The position numbers and the translations under genes are program-made. Under the pieces are notes generated by a model. The model did no database searches and had not been told where the DNA came from. It saw only the letters and a list, made by a program, of their open reading frames with translations. Positions 53,075 to 62,590 of a stretch of 64,000 nt of DNA are shown in pieces. Origin of the DNA: UBA2991 sp965221735. GTDB taxonomy: Bacteria; Chloroflexota; Dehalococcoidia; Tepidiformales; Tepidiformaceae. The stretch covers positions 2,356,001 through 2,420,000 of the forward strand of contig OZ244910.1 of NCBI GenBank assembly GCA_965221735.1. Direction: 5' to 3'. Every line of letters starts with the position of its first letter. Position 1 is the first letter of the stretch.

Positions 53075-54937
53075 CTAGACGAAGCGGTCGCGGACGGTGA
53101 CGGCGTTGGGGGCGACTTCGGCGCAGGCGCCGCAGCGGATGCAGAGCTCGTCGACGATATCGTAGCGGGCACCCGCATCGACGATCGCCTCGGTGGGGCA
53201 GACGGCGGCGGCTTCGGCGAGGGCGGCATCGCCGGGCGAGGTGATCTCGTAGGTGATCATGCCGGGGAGGGAGCGCGTCGGGTCGCGCTTCTCGCGGATG
53301 AGCGTCTCGAACTCCTCGCGGAAGTAGCGGAGCGCGAGCTTGACGGTGGTCATCGCGAACGAGCCGTGGAGGCAGTTCGACCAGGCCATTGTCTGGATGA
53401 GGTCCTCGAACTTGTCGAGGTCGGTCTCGCGGCCGCCGCCGTTGCCGATGCGGCGGAGGATCTCGACGGCGCGCTGGGTGCCCTGGAAGCAGGTCGTGCA
53501 GCGCCCGCAGGATTCGTCCTCGGCGAAGCCGAGGAAGTAGGTGCAGAGATCGACGACGCTGGTGGTCTCGTCGAAGAAGACGATGCCGCCCGAGCCGAGG
53601 AAGAGGCCGCGGTCGCGGAAGGGGGCGAGGGTGAGGGGCAGGTCGGCCTCTTCGGCGGAGAGGACGCCGGAGAGGGGGCCGCCGGGCTGGTAGCCCTTGA
53701 GGGGAACGCCTCCGGGGGTGCCGCCGCCGTACTTCTCGAGCAGGTCGCGGACGCTCAGGCCGAAGGGGATCTCGACGCAGCCGGGCTGGTTCACGGCGCC
53801 GGAGATGGTGAACATCTTGGTGCCCTTCGCCTCGTCGTCGCTGACGCTGGACCACCACTCGGCGCCTTCGCGCAGGACGAGGGGGGCGTTGGCGTACGTC
53901 TCGACGTTGTTGACGTTAGTGGGGAGGTTCCAGAGGCCGGCCTGGGCGGGGAAGGGCGGACGGATGCGGGGCATGCCGCGGTAGCCGTCGATGGAGTTGA
54001 TGAGGCCCGTCTCCTCGCCGCAGACGTAGGAGCCGGCGCCAACGAAAACGACCAGGTCGAAAGTCTTGCCGCTTCCGAGGACATCCTCGCCGAGGAGACC
54101 GCGCTCGCGGGCCTGCTCCACGGCGACGTTCATGCGCTCGATGGCAAGGGGGTACTCGTGGCGGATGTAGATGTAGCCCTCGACGGCGCGGGTCGCCATG
54201 GCGGCGATGAGCATGCCCTCGATGATGAGGTGGGGGTCGCCCTCCATGAGGATGCGGTTGACCCAGGCGCCGGGGTCGCCTTCGTCGGCGTTGCAGACGA
54301 GATAGCGGGGCTCGGCGGTGGCGTTGCGGAGGAAGTCCCACTTGCGGCCGGCGGGGAAGCCGGCGCCACCGCGGCCCCCGAGGCCGCTCTCGAGCATGAG
54401 CTCGATGATCGCCTCCGGCTCCATGTCGAGGGACGTGGCGAAGCCTTCGTAGCCCCCGCTGGCAAGGTAGTGATCGATGTTCTCCGGGTCGATCTGGCCG
54501 CAGTTGGCCATCAGGCGGCGGATCTGGCCCTGCATGAAGGGATGGTCCTCCAGCATGCCGATCGAGTCGCTGGGGGCGCCCTCGACGACGCCGAGGGCGA
54601 GATCGGGCAGCTCACGCGCCTCGACGAGAACGGTCTGCACAAACTCCTCGACGCGGTCGGGCGTAAGCGAGTGGTAGAGGACGGTGCGGGTGCCGGCGGC
54701 GGAGCGCACGGAGACGGTGGGTTCCAGCCAGCAGAAGCCCCACGACCCGGTGGTCTGGATGTCGACGTTGAGGCCCCTGGAGGCAACCGCTTCCCGGAGG
54801 GCGGCGAGCGTCTCGGCCCCGCCACGGGCGAGGGAGGAGGTATCGAGGCAGAGGTTGACCTGCTCGCGCCCGCTGGCGCGGGAGGCTTCCCAGCGCTCGC
54901 GCGCCTCGGCGGCGATGGCGGTGAAGCGGTCGTTCAT
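53075..54937 (-). CDS. NuoF-like NADH-oxidising flavin/iron-sulfur subunit with reduced ferredoxin tail
   Basis: A 620-residue subunit like NuoF, HoxF and FdsB. A thioredoxin-like N-terminal domain (about 26-110) keeps only Cys30 and Cys69, so its [2Fe-2S] site looks lost. The NADH/FMN core follows (GLGGRGGAGFPAGRKW near 185-200, GAGSYVCGEETGLINS near 300-315), with the N3 cluster C477, C480, C483 and C522. The tail resembles a two-cluster ferredoxin but keeps only CP (Cys580) and C599-x2-C602-x2-C605; the last CP cysteine is Ala609, leaving ligands for one [4Fe-4S]. It overlaps the NuoE-like gene by 4 bases. No formate dehydrogenase, hydrogenase or other Nuo subunit is here. Confidence 0.9.
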   Translation of the reverse strand: MNDRFTAIAAEARERWEASRASGREQVNLCLDTSSLARGGAETLAALREAVASRGLNVDIQTTGSWGFCWLEPTVSVRSAAGTRTVLYHSLTPDRVEEFVQTVLVEARELPDLALGVVEGAPSDSIGMLEDHPFMQGQIRRLMANCGQIDPENIDHYLASGGYEGFATSLDMEPEAIIELMLESGLGGRGGAGFPAGRKWDFLRNATAEPRYLVCNADEGDPGAWVNRILMEGDPHLIIEGMLIAAMATRAVEGYIYIRHEYPLAIERMNVAVEQARERGLLGEDVLGSGKTFDLVVFVGAGSYVCGEETGLINSIDGYRGMPRIRPPFPAQAGLWNLPTNVNNVETYANAPLVLREGAEWWSSVSDDEAKGTKMFTISGAVNQPGCVEIPFGLSVRDLLEKYGGGTPGGVPLKGYQPGGPLSGVLSAEEADLPLTLAPFRDRGLFLGSGGIVFFDETTSVVDLCTYFLGFAEDESCGRCTTCFQGTQRAVEILRRIGNGGGRETDLDKFEDLIQTMAWSNCLHGSFAMTTVKLALRYFREEFETLIREKRDPTRSLPGMITYEITSPGDAALAEAAAVCPTEAIVDAGARYDIVDELCIRCGACAEVAPNAVTVRDRFV

Positions 54938-55407
54938 GCGTCCCCCTTCACGTCACGGGCGATGGCGACGGCCCCGGCGACGGTCAGCTGGCCAACGACC
55001 TCGCCATCAACCCAGACCTGGGGCGCCTCGCTGCAGGTGCCGTTGCACTGGCCGAGGCGGAGCCCGTAGGCGCCATCCTCGCTCTGGGCGTCGAGGGCGA
55101 GCTCGAGGGTGTACTGGAGGGCTTCGCGGATGCGGTCGCCGCCGCGGAGGCGGCAGGCGGGGCCGCTGCACCAGGCGATCTCGCGTTGTGGCGGGGGCTC
55201 GGTGCGGAAGTCGGCATAGAAGGAAACAGCGCCGTAGACGAGGGCCGGAGTGGTCCGCATCTGGCGCGCGAGCACCTCGATCGCCTCGCGCGAGACGTAG
55301 CCGTATCGCTCCTGGATCTCGATCAGGGCGGGGAGAAGATGGCCACGTTCGAACTCGTACTCGGCGACGAGCTCTCGCAGCTCACGAGTGGTCGGCTCAG
55401 CCGCCAT
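54934..55407 (-). CDS. NuoE-like [2Fe-2S] subunit
   Basis: A 157-residue thioredoxin-like ferredoxin of the NuoE/HoxE/FdsG group. It has an N-terminal helical part (HLLPALIEIQERYGYVSREAIEVLA, VYGAVSFYADF) and the four cluster ligands C80-x4-C85 and C121-x3-C125 (QCNGTCSEAPQ). It passes electrons from the FMN of the NuoF-like protein. The two overlap (ATGA) and form a minimal NADH-linked diaphorase pair. A TATAGT lies 32 bases before the ATG. Confidence 0.93.
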   Translation of the reverse strand: MAAEPTTRELRELVAEYEFERGHLLPALIEIQERYGYVSREAIEVLARQMRTTPALVYGAVSFYADFRTEPPPQREIAWCSGPACRLRGGDRIREALQYTLELALDAQSEDGAYGLRLGQCNGTCSEAPQVWVDGEVVGQLTVAGAVAIARDVKGDA

Positions 55408-55439
55408 TTGCGTGGATCCCGTTTGTGAAATGCGGCACT

Positions 55440-55469
55440 ACTATATGCGGGCCCCTCGCGCGGCAGCAA
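55440..55469 (-). promoter_or_regulatory. Candidate promoter for the NuoE/NuoF-like pair
   Basis: TATAGT (55445-55440) has TTGCTG (55469-55464) 18 bases upstream on the minus strand, partly inside the end of the FAD oxidoreductase gene. The -10 is good and the -35 only half matches. Confidence 0.4.
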
Positions 55470-56775
55470 CCGCACGGGAGTCGGCATCCATGAGCTCCGC
55501 GGCACGTTCTCCCAGCTGAAGGCTGTAGTTCTGGCCGCGGTCCTCGGGGTAGACCTGGGTCGTGTTGGAGAGGTAGAGACCGCCGATGCCGGTCTCCATG
55601 GAGGGGATTGAGTCGGAGTAGTTGGTGGTGATGACGGGCTGGCCGCCGGGGTCGCGGAAGAACCACTTCTCGCGCACCCAGGAGCGGTCGAACGCCGGGT
55701 TGATGCGGCGAATGCTGTCCTCGTAGGCGGTAAGCGCCTCCTCGGCGTCCATCTGGAGGACGGGGTGGTCGGGGGCGACGTAGTTGGAGAGGTAGACGAT
55801 GTGGTTGCCGCCGTAGCGCTCGGCGCCGACGAGGTTGGTGTGCTCGACGCAGGCGACGAAGGGGAGGTCGTCGGCGATGGAGAGCCAGTAGACGTCGCTG
55901 AGGGGGCGGTCGAGGGCGAGGACGAGGCAGGAGGCCCACTGGTAGCGAACCCGGTCGAGGACCTCGACATACGAGGCGGGGAGGTCGGGGGCGATGCGTT
56001 TGGTGATGATGTTGGGAGTGGTCATGAGGACCTGGTCGAACTCGTGGAAAGCGCCGTCGGCGCGGATGCCGGTAACGGCGCCGAACTCGGTGACGACGGA
56101 TTCGACGGGGGTGCTGAGGTGGATGCGGCCGCCTGCCTCGCGGATGTGTTCGGCGAGGGCGAAGTAATAGGAGCGGAAGGAGCCGCGAGGGTAGCCGAGG
56201 GTTTCCTTCGCACCGAGGCGTCCCTCGCGGGAGCCGAAGCGAAGGCGGATCTTCCAGTGGAGCCAGGCCATGCCGATGTCGTCGGCGTGCTCGGCGAACT
56301 TGCCCCGGAGGAGCGGTCCCCAGAAGGCCTCGAAGGCCTGCGTGCCCACGGCTCGCTCCATCCAGGCGCGGGCGGTGACGTTTTCGTACACGCGCCAGTC
56401 GGCCTGGCGCTTCAGCCAGAGGCTGGCGAGGCCCAGGCGGATGCGGCTGGGCAGGCTGACGGCGTCGAAGCGGAGAAGGTCGAGGGGCGTTACGAAGGGA
56501 TAGACGCGGCCCTTCACGAAGTGGCCGTTGTGGGGCTCGATCCACTCGAGGTGGTCGCCGAGCCCGAGGTCGTCGAAGTAGCGAACGACGGTCGTGTCGT
56601 TCGTGAAAATGTGGTGGTAGAAGCACTCGATGGGCTCGCCCCCGACCTCGAAGGTGACGACCTGTCCGCCAGGTTCATCACGCCCTTCGAAGATGGTGAC
56701 CTCGTGGCCAAGCTGCTGGAGGCGGCGGGCGGCGGCGAGGCCCGCCACCCCGGCGCCGACGATCCCCGCTCTCAC
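55441..56775 (-). CDS. NAD(P)/FAD-dependent oxidoreductase (amine oxidase / protoporphyrinogen oxidase-like)
   Basis: A 444-residue flavoprotein. It has the FAD-binding start MRAGIVGAGVAGLAAARRLQ (GxGxxG at 7-12) followed by EGRDEPGGQV, and the C-terminal FAD motif GIGGLYLSNTTQVYPEDRGQNYS. The middle has the helical substrate domain with a WRVYENVTARAWMERAVG segment. Such proteins are often found with glycosyltransferases in Chloroflexota and in cell-surface clusters; some are UDP-sugar mutase- or desaturase-like, and the reaction is unknown. Its ATG overlaps the flippase-like stop, so it is the last gene of the five-gene membrane operon. Confidence 0.87.
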   Translation of the reverse strand: MRAGIVGAGVAGLAAARRLQQLGHEVTIFEGRDEPGGQVVTFEVGGEPIECFYHHIFTNDTTVVRYFDDLGLGDHLEWIEPHNGHFVKGRVYPFVTPLDLLRFDAVSLPSRIRLGLASLWLKRQADWRVYENVTARAWMERAVGTQAFEAFWGPLLRGKFAEHADDIGMAWLHWKIRLRFGSREGRLGAKETLGYPRGSFRSYYFALAEHIREAGGRIHLSTPVESVVTEFGAVTGIRADGAFHEFDQVLMTTPNIITKRIAPDLPASYVEVLDRVRYQWASCLVLALDRPLSDVYWLSIADDLPFVACVEHTNLVGAERYGGNHIVYLSNYVAPDHPVLQMDAEEALTAYEDSIRRINPAFDRSWVREKWFFRDPGGQPVITTNYSDSIPSMETGIGGLYLSNTTQVYPEDRGQNYSLQLGERAAELMDADSRAVAAARGARI

Positions 56776-57785
56776 GACGTCACCGCGCTACGTTCCTCGA
56801 CGGGCACGGTGGTGAGGCGTCCGAGGCGGGCGATGGGAATGCCGAAGGCCCAGAGCAGGATCAGGCCGACGACGGTGGCGGGGGCCACGACGACGGCGTG
56901 GGCGACGATGGCGTAGGCGGCGGCGAGCCCGCCCGCGAGCCCGGCGTTGACCATCACGAGCTTGGCGGCCCACTCGAAGGGGCCGGTCCCGCCGAAGAAG
57001 GTGGGGATGATGATGGCGAGGTTGGCGGCGGCGAGGAGGAGGACGTAGTGGGCGAAGCCGAGATCGATATCGAAGGCGAGGCCGACGATGGCGTAGGCGC
57101 CTGCCTCGACGGTCCAGCCGAGGAAGCTGAAGAAGGCGACGAGGAGAAAGCTGCGCCAGTCGTGGACGGAACGGAGGGCGCCGATGACCGAGTTGACGTG
57201 GGGCCGCAGGCGCTCGGAGAGCCGCCGGGGGAGGCGGGCGAGGAGGAAATCGGCGAGCCGGTAGGCGCGCTCCTCACGCAGGGTGAGCCAGTAGAAGACG
57301 ACGAGGGCGACGGAGAAGAGCGCCGAAGCGGCGATAGCGATGGCCTGCAGGCGGCTGTCGCCGAGGCCGGTGACGGCCCCGGCGGTGAGGAGCATGAGGA
57401 CGAGCACACAGCCATCGAAGAGGCGCTCGACGGCGATGGCGCCGAGGGTGCCCATGGGGGAGACGCGCTCGCGCTCGCCGAGGACGTAGGCGCGAATGAG
57501 CTCGCCGGCGCGCGCGGGGAGGAGATTGTTCGCCATGTAGCCGATGATCGAGTACGAGAAGAGGCGTCGCGCGCTGATGGCGACCACGGGGCGCATGAGC
57601 ACGGACCAGCGGTAGCAGCGGAGCCAGAAGGAAACGAAGAGCACGACGACGGCGGGGGCGATGTACCAGTAGTTGGCGCCCTCGAAGGCATCGGCGATCT
57701 CCCCGAGGTCCGTGGCGAGCACGAAGAGCACGATGAGCAACGTGCCAATCGCCACAGCAAGCCAGAAGCGGATTGAGCGCAACAC
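56772..57785 (-). CDS. Flippase-like protein (lysylphosphatidylglycerol synthase TM-domain family)
   Basis: A 337-residue polytopic protein with about eight membrane segments of the LPG_synthase_TM/UPF0104 family. It shows LRCYRWSVLMRPV near 55-67, GYMANNLLPARAGELIRAYVLG and the GTLGAIAVERLFDG motif, and a late FFGGTGPFEWAAKL segment. Members are thought to move lipids or lipid-linked sugars across the membrane. It lies 6 bases after the Agl23-like gene and overlaps the FAD oxidoreductase, which fits a surface glycolipid or glycan job (inference). Confidence 0.87.
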   Translation of the reverse strand: MLRSIRFWLAVAIGTLLIVLFVLATDLGEIADAFEGANYWYIAPAVVVLFVSFWLRCYRWSVLMRPVVAISARRLFSYSIIGYMANNLLPARAGELIRAYVLGERERVSPMGTLGAIAVERLFDGCVLVLMLLTAGAVTGLGDSRLQAIAIAASALFSVALVVFYWLTLREERAYRLADFLLARLPRRLSERLRPHVNSVIGALRSVHDWRSFLLVAFFSFLGWTVEAGAYAIVGLAFDIDLGFAHYVLLLAAANLAIIIPTFFGGTGPFEWAAKLVMVNAGLAGGLAAAYAIVAHAVVVAPATVVGLILLWAFGIPIARLGRLTTVPVEERSAVTS

Positions 57786-57791
57786 GGCTGA

Positions 57792-60700
57792 TCAGCGCTC
57801 CCCGGCCTCGGCGCTGTCGAAGAGACGCACCCTCCCGGCCCCACCTTCCACAATCCAGAGCTTACCACCGGGGGTCTCCACGATTCCGTAGGGGGAACGG
57901 AGGGGCTCGTCCTGCGGATCAATGGTCGTGACGAGCACGCCGGTAGCGCTGTAGATGCGCACCTGGCCGTGGGAGGGCAGGGAGAGGGCGATGCGGCCAT
58001 CGCGAAGGACACGCAGGTAGGGCTTGTCGAGGTGGTCGAGCCCACCCCAGCCGGCGACGGGGAACTCGCGCAGATAGACGCCGGACGGGTCGAGGATCTG
58101 GACGCGCGCGTTCCACATGTCGGCAACGACGATCTCACCAGTGGGGGCGATGTCGATGCCGACGGGTTCGCTGAACTCGGCGGGGCCGCTGCCCCTGCCG
58201 AGCGCCTCGGCATCGAAGGGGGCGGCGATCTCGCGGACGTAGTCGCCACCCGGCGAGTACACGACGATGCGGCTGTGCCCCGTATCCGTGACCCAGAGGT
58301 TCCCGCCGGCGTCGACGGCGAGGTCGCGGGGGCCGAAGAGGTGGTAGCGGCCGGGAGGCATGCCATCGAACAGGGGGCGTTCTCCGAAGGAGAGCGTGAG
58401 CCCGCGGAGCTCGGCATCGAAGGCGAGGATGCGCCAGCCGAACGTGTCCGCGACGTAGACGGCGCCCTCGTCCGAGACGGCGAGCCCCCAGGGCTGGCTT
58501 CCGGCGCCGTCTTCGGTCGGGAGCTCGATGGCCGCGAGGAAGTTCCCGTCCGGGTCGAAGCGTTGGAGGACGCCGGCCACGCGGTCAATGACGTAGAGGC
58601 TGCCGTCGCTGGCGGCTTCGATGTCGATCGGAGCCGCGAACTGGCCGGGACGGTCGCCGATCCCGCCAAAGAGGGGGCGGCCGGCGCCATCCACGCGGGG
58701 TTCGAGGGTCTGCGTGGTGAGCCTGCCGGTTTCCCGGTCGAAGTCGAGGGGGAAGTAGGCGAGCCCCTCGTTCCGGCCGAGCTCCCCGGGTGGTTCGTGG
58801 TCCCGCCAGTAGTCAAAGGCGTCACGGGCCCAGCTTCCGCCGAAGAAGCGTTCTCCGATCCTCTGCCAGGTTGAGACAGAGAGGGGTCCGCAGGGAGCGT
58901 GCGCTCCCTCCTCGCTGGAGCAACCCCGCATGGCGCCCTTGTAGTCCTCGGGGAACCACAGATGGTGGGGATAGCGGGTGGGCGGGGCAAAGCCGGTCGC
59001 GCCGCGGGAGGCGAGGTCCCGGGACACGACCGCGGCGTTGGCGGTGTTGACGAGGACGACGTCGAACTCTCCATCCGGGAGCCCGGACTCCATGTCGCTG
59101 AAGACGACGCTGTTGTAGTCGCGCAGGTACCAGACCCAGGGCCAGGCGAAGGACGTGCGGGAGTCGATGGCGACTCGCAAGTCGGGGCCCTTCCCGGTGG
59201 CCTCGGCGAGGGCGTCGATTTGATCGGCCATGCGGGCAATGTCGGGAGAGCTCTGGGTGTAGATGAGCATGTCCTTGGGGACATCGCCGCGCTCGAAGGT
59301 GACCCCGATCATCGTGCGAATGGAGAAGAAGGCCAGCGAGGCGACGACGATGAGGACGGCGAGCAGGGGCAGGGTGCGCCTCCCGAGGGCCGAGGCGACG
59401 AACCCGGTCGTGACGACGGTGACGAGGAGAGCGACGGCGCCCCAGGTGACGCGCACGGCAAGCGGGGGACCCCAGTCGAGGACGAAGACGACCACGGTGA
59501 GGGCGGCGGTCGAGAGGGCGAACGCGATCGTGAGCAGGGCGCGGGCATCGAGCGGCGGGGAACGCCAGTGTTCCCAGGCGCGCTGGACGGTCCAGGCGGC
59601 GATGAGGACAGCGGGGATGGCGAGGTGGGTGGTCAGCCACGGCATCTTCTCGCCGGCGAAGGAGAGGGCGGCGAAGAGGGCGAGGAACCAGAGGACGAGG
59701 AAGCGGACGAAGGGAGAGCCCTTCACGAGCGCCCAGGCGCCGCCCGCGAGCGCCAGCAGGAGGGGGAGGAACTCGTAGGCGGGCATCACCATCAGGTAGT
59801 AGAACCAGGGCTGCATCCCGCGCCGGTAGTCGTGCTGGGCCTGCCAGTGGTCGATGGAGCCCCAGGCGCCGGTGCAGAGGCCTGCGGGGTTCGCCCAGAG
59901 GCTGGTCATGAGGGTGGCGTAGATGAGGAGGGCCACGGCCGCGGCGATCAGCCAGGTGCGGCGGCGCCAGTTGAGTCCGGCGAAGGCGGCGACTCCACCC
60001 GTCACAATGAAGGCGCCGGCGACCACCCACCCATCGCGTATCGAGCCGGTGGCGCAGAGGGAGGCGTAGTCCAGGGAGTCGATCGCGAAGACGCTCTCGA
60101 GGACCGGCCTGGCGAAGGGTGTGAGGAGGGGAAGGGTGAGAGTTCCGGTGAGGACGAGCAGGTCACCGGAGCGGGGGAGGTTGCGCCAACCGAGGGCGCG
60201 GCGGCGACGGCGGAGGAACGGCCAGAGTCCTGCTACCACCCAGGCGACGGGGAAGAGGGCGGCGGCAAGGACGTAGCGGTCCCAGGCGCCCTCGATGTCG
60301 CGGGCGCGCAGGGTGTCGCGAGCGAGCTCGAGGGCGAGCTGGCCGTTCAGGTAGAGGAGGACGAATGCCACGAAGAGGAAGGCGGCCTCCTTGGTGGCGT
60401 AGGCGAGGGCAAGGGCCGTCGCGAAGACGATGAGCCAGCGCGTGCGGCCGTCGTGCAGGTACTTCCACATGGCCGCCACGAGGACCAGCAGGAAGAAGGC
60501 CAGGAAGATGTCCATCCGGAGGAAGCGGCTGTAGTAGACGAGCGTCGGGGAGAAGGCGATGAAGGCGACCGCGGCGAACACGCCCGTCGAACCGAGCCAG
60601 CGCCTCAGGGCGAAGGGCGCCGCGACGACGGCCATGCCGAAGAGGGCGGGGGAGATGCGGGCGGTGTAGTCGGTGGCGGTGAAGACGATGAAGGTGAAGC

Positions 60701-60956
60701 CCTGCACCAGGTAGAGCAATGGCCCGTGGAAGACGGGGCTGTGGGTGTAGGAGCCCTGGGCGAAGTCCCAGGCCCACTTTGCGTGGATGCTCTCATCGTG
60801 GTGGAGGGCGCGGGCTCCGAGGTCCCAGAAACGCAGGACGAACGCGGCCGCGAACACGAGGACGTAGGCGACCAGCACCCAGTCCACCTCGATGCGGCGG
60901 GCCAGGAGGCGGTCGAAGGCGTTCCCTTCGGTGGCGGGGCCGGGAGGGGAGGTCAT
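57792..60956 (-). CDS. Agl23-like GT-C family membrane protein with C-terminal NHL/propeller repeats
   Basis: A 1054-residue fusion. Residues 1 to about 650 are the membrane part of the TIGR03663/Agl23-like group, related to GT39 mannosyltransferases. An early LHHDESIHAKWAWDF gives the acidic HDE motif near 52-55, and ten or more spans follow. The last 400 residues are a beta-propeller of NHL-type repeats: GQFAAPIDIEAASDGSLYVID, PWGLAVSDEGAVYVADTFGWR, PRDLAVDAGGNLWVTDTGHSR, PVGIDIAPTGEIVVADMWNAR, and SPYGIVETPGGKLWIVEGGAGR. The propeller is probably outside the membrane and may bind glycan or protein. It overlaps the GT39-like gene (ATGA). Confidence 0.88.
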   Translation of the reverse strand: MTSPPGPATEGNAFDRLLARRIEVDWVLVAYVLVFAAAFVLRFWDLGARALHHDESIHAKWAWDFAQGSYTHSPVFHGPLLYLVQGFTFIVFTATDYTARISPALFGMAVVAAPFALRRWLGSTGVFAAVAFIAFSPTLVYYSRFLRMDIFLAFFLLVLVAAMWKYLHDGRTRWLIVFATALALAYATKEAAFLFVAFVLLYLNGQLALELARDTLRARDIEGAWDRYVLAAALFPVAWVVAGLWPFLRRRRRALGWRNLPRSGDLLVLTGTLTLPLLTPFARPVLESVFAIDSLDYASLCATGSIRDGWVVAGAFIVTGGVAAFAGLNWRRRTWLIAAAVALLIYATLMTSLWANPAGLCTGAWGSIDHWQAQHDYRRGMQPWFYYLMVMPAYEFLPLLLALAGGAWALVKGSPFVRFLVLWFLALFAALSFAGEKMPWLTTHLAIPAVLIAAWTVQRAWEHWRSPPLDARALLTIAFALSTAALTVVVFVLDWGPPLAVRVTWGAVALLVTVVTTGFVASALGRRTLPLLAVLIVVASLAFFSIRTMIGVTFERGDVPKDMLIYTQSSPDIARMADQIDALAEATGKGPDLRVAIDSRTSFAWPWVWYLRDYNSVVFSDMESGLPDGEFDVVLVNTANAAVVSRDLASRGATGFAPPTRYPHHLWFPEDYKGAMRGCSSEEGAHAPCGPLSVSTWQRIGERFFGGSWARDAFDYWRDHEPPGELGRNEGLAYFPLDFDRETGRLTTQTLEPRVDGAGRPLFGGIGDRPGQFAAPIDIEAASDGSLYVIDRVAGVLQRFDPDGNFLAAIELPTEDGAGSQPWGLAVSDEGAVYVADTFGWRILAFDAELRGLTLSFGERPLFDGMPPGRYHLFGPRDLAVDAGGNLWVTDTGHSRIVVYSPGGDYVREIAAPFDAEALGRGSGPAEFSEPVGIDIAPTGEIVVADMWNARVQILDPSGVYLREFPVAGWGGLDHLDKPYLRVLRDGRIALSLPSHGQVRIYSATGVLVTTIDPQDEPLRSPYGIVETPGGKLWIVEGGAGRVRLFDSAEAGER

Positions 60957-62590
60957 GGCACCCTCACGTACACGGCCACGATCTCCAGCCGCTGATCGAG
61001 ACTGTTCCGCTCGCCGAACCAGTGGACGAACGCGAGGAAGCCATCGGGGGCATCGATGGCGCGTTCAAGCACCCAGCGGCCATCAAGGGCTACGAACCCG
61101 TGCGGGGGTGGAGCGTTGGCGGGCCAGACGACGACTCCCGCCCCGGCGGGCACCCTGTTCGCGAGCACGAGGGTTCCCGAGTCGCGGAAGGGCCAGGTGA
61201 GCGCTTCGCGATAGCGTTCGTGGACGACGACGGAACCCTGGGAGGTGTTGGACGCGAGGGCCACATCGCGGATGGCGCGGGCAGACGGGGGGCTGGTCGG
61301 CCCGGGAAGGGGTTCTCCGGCGGCGCTCAGGGCGATGCCGCTGGACCCTGCCAGGAGGAGCACTCCCCCCACGGCCATGGCAGGAAGAAGCAGTAGCGGG
61401 AGTTCCTCGCGGGACCGGGAGAAGACGGAGAAGGCCAGAAAGGCGATGGCCATGGTGGCGAAGAACACGGGGACGGCCACCAGCGCGCGCTCATAGGCGC
61501 CGTCGATGCGGCCCTCGCGAGCCCAGTCGCTGAGGACGAAGAGGGCAACGCCGGCGAGACCGAGGGCAATCGGAAGCAGGTAGGCGTACCGCCACCACTC
61601 GGCGGTGAGCAGGAGCCCGAGGGCCCGGGCGAGGGCGGGACCCAGTACGAAACTGAGGGCGAAGGTGGCAGCGGCAACGGGAAAGGGCGAATGCGCGGGC
61701 AGGGCCGCAAGGAACCAGAGGACGGCGATCCCCGCCATGCCGAAGGTGAGCGCCTCCACGGGGGTTGGAGACCGGCCCTCGGCCCGGATCTGGACGGCCA
61801 GCCAGGCGACCGCCGCCGCGCCGCCCACGAGGAGCGGCAGTCCGTAGAGGGCGGCGAGCTCGGCGCCGGTGAGGGTGGACCAGGGCTCGTCGAAGCCGGC
61901 GGCGAAGAGCGAGAAGGCGGCAATGCGGAGGCCGCCGGCATCGACACCGAACTGGAGGCTCGTCAGGAGCACGCCCAGGGCGGCGCCGGCGGCGCCCCAG
62001 AGGAACGCTTGGCGGGGCGGCCGGTGGCGGTGCAAGGCGGCCAGCACCGTCGCCGCGAGGACGACAATGAACGACAGGGGCCCGGCGGTGGCGACGAAGA
62101 AGGCGATGAGGAGCCACACCCAGGGTGGCGGCCGGCCGGCGACGAGGGCGACGACAAGCCAGACCGCGACGGCGGCATCCCAGGCGGCGGCCGTGGCCGT
62201 CACGCCGAGGACGATTCCGGCAGGGTCGAGGGCGAGGAGAAGGAGAGCGAGAAGGGCCCCGCCTTGGCCGAGCTGCCGCCGGAGCATGAAGAGCGCCAGG
62301 GGGATTGTGAGGGCGCCGGCGAGGGCGACCGCTCGCGCCGGTTCCTCCGACTCGCCCCAGCCCAGGGTGAGGGCAGTCACCGCCTGGTAGAGGGTGGGGA
62401 CGTAGCGTTCGTCTTCGACGCCGATGCGCGCCTGCCAGGCGCCGGAGAGATGCGCAAGCTCGGCGCCGCCGACGGGGGCTCTCCAGACCAGGCCCACCCG
62501 CAGGAGGATGAACAGCGCCACGACGAGCACCCACGCAATGGCGGCGACGGAGACGGCGGGGAGGCGGGGAAGCGCAAACGGGGAGGTCAT
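60953..62590 (-). CDS. GT39-like polytopic membrane protein
   Basis: A 545-residue protein with about twelve membrane segments. The N-terminus places an acidic/His-poor loop (GGAELAHLSGAWQARIG) after the first span, as in GT-C glycosyltransferases but without a clear DxD/HDE motif. A soluble C-terminal 120-residue domain (SVVVHERYREALTWPF...) follows. I do not recognise an exact family. The arrangement between DUF2298 and Agl23-like genes, with ATGA overlaps on both sides, suggests a partner in the same glycan or lipid-carrier process. Confidence 0.75.
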   Translation of the reverse strand: MTSPFALPRLPAVSVAAIAWVLVVALFILLRVGLVWRAPVGGAELAHLSGAWQARIGVEDERYVPTLYQAVTALTLGWGESEEPARAVALAGALTIPLALFMLRRQLGQGGALLALLLLALDPAGIVLGVTATAAAWDAAVAVWLVVALVAGRPPPWVWLLIAFFVATAGPLSFIVVLAATVLAALHRHRPPRQAFLWGAAGAALGVLLTSLQFGVDAGGLRIAAFSLFAAGFDEPWSTLTGAELAALYGLPLLVGGAAAVAWLAVQIRAEGRSPTPVEALTFGMAGIAVLWFLAALPAHSPFPVAAATFALSFVLGPALARALGLLLTAEWWRYAYLLPIALGLAGVALFVLSDWAREGRIDGAYERALVAVPVFFATMAIAFLAFSVFSRSREELPLLLLPAMAVGGVLLLAGSSGIALSAAGEPLPGPTSPPSARAIRDVALASNTSQGSVVVHERYREALTWPFRDSGTLVLANRVPAGAGVVVWPANAPPPHGFVALDGRWVLERAIDAPDGFLAFVHWFGERNSLDQRLEIVAVYVRVP

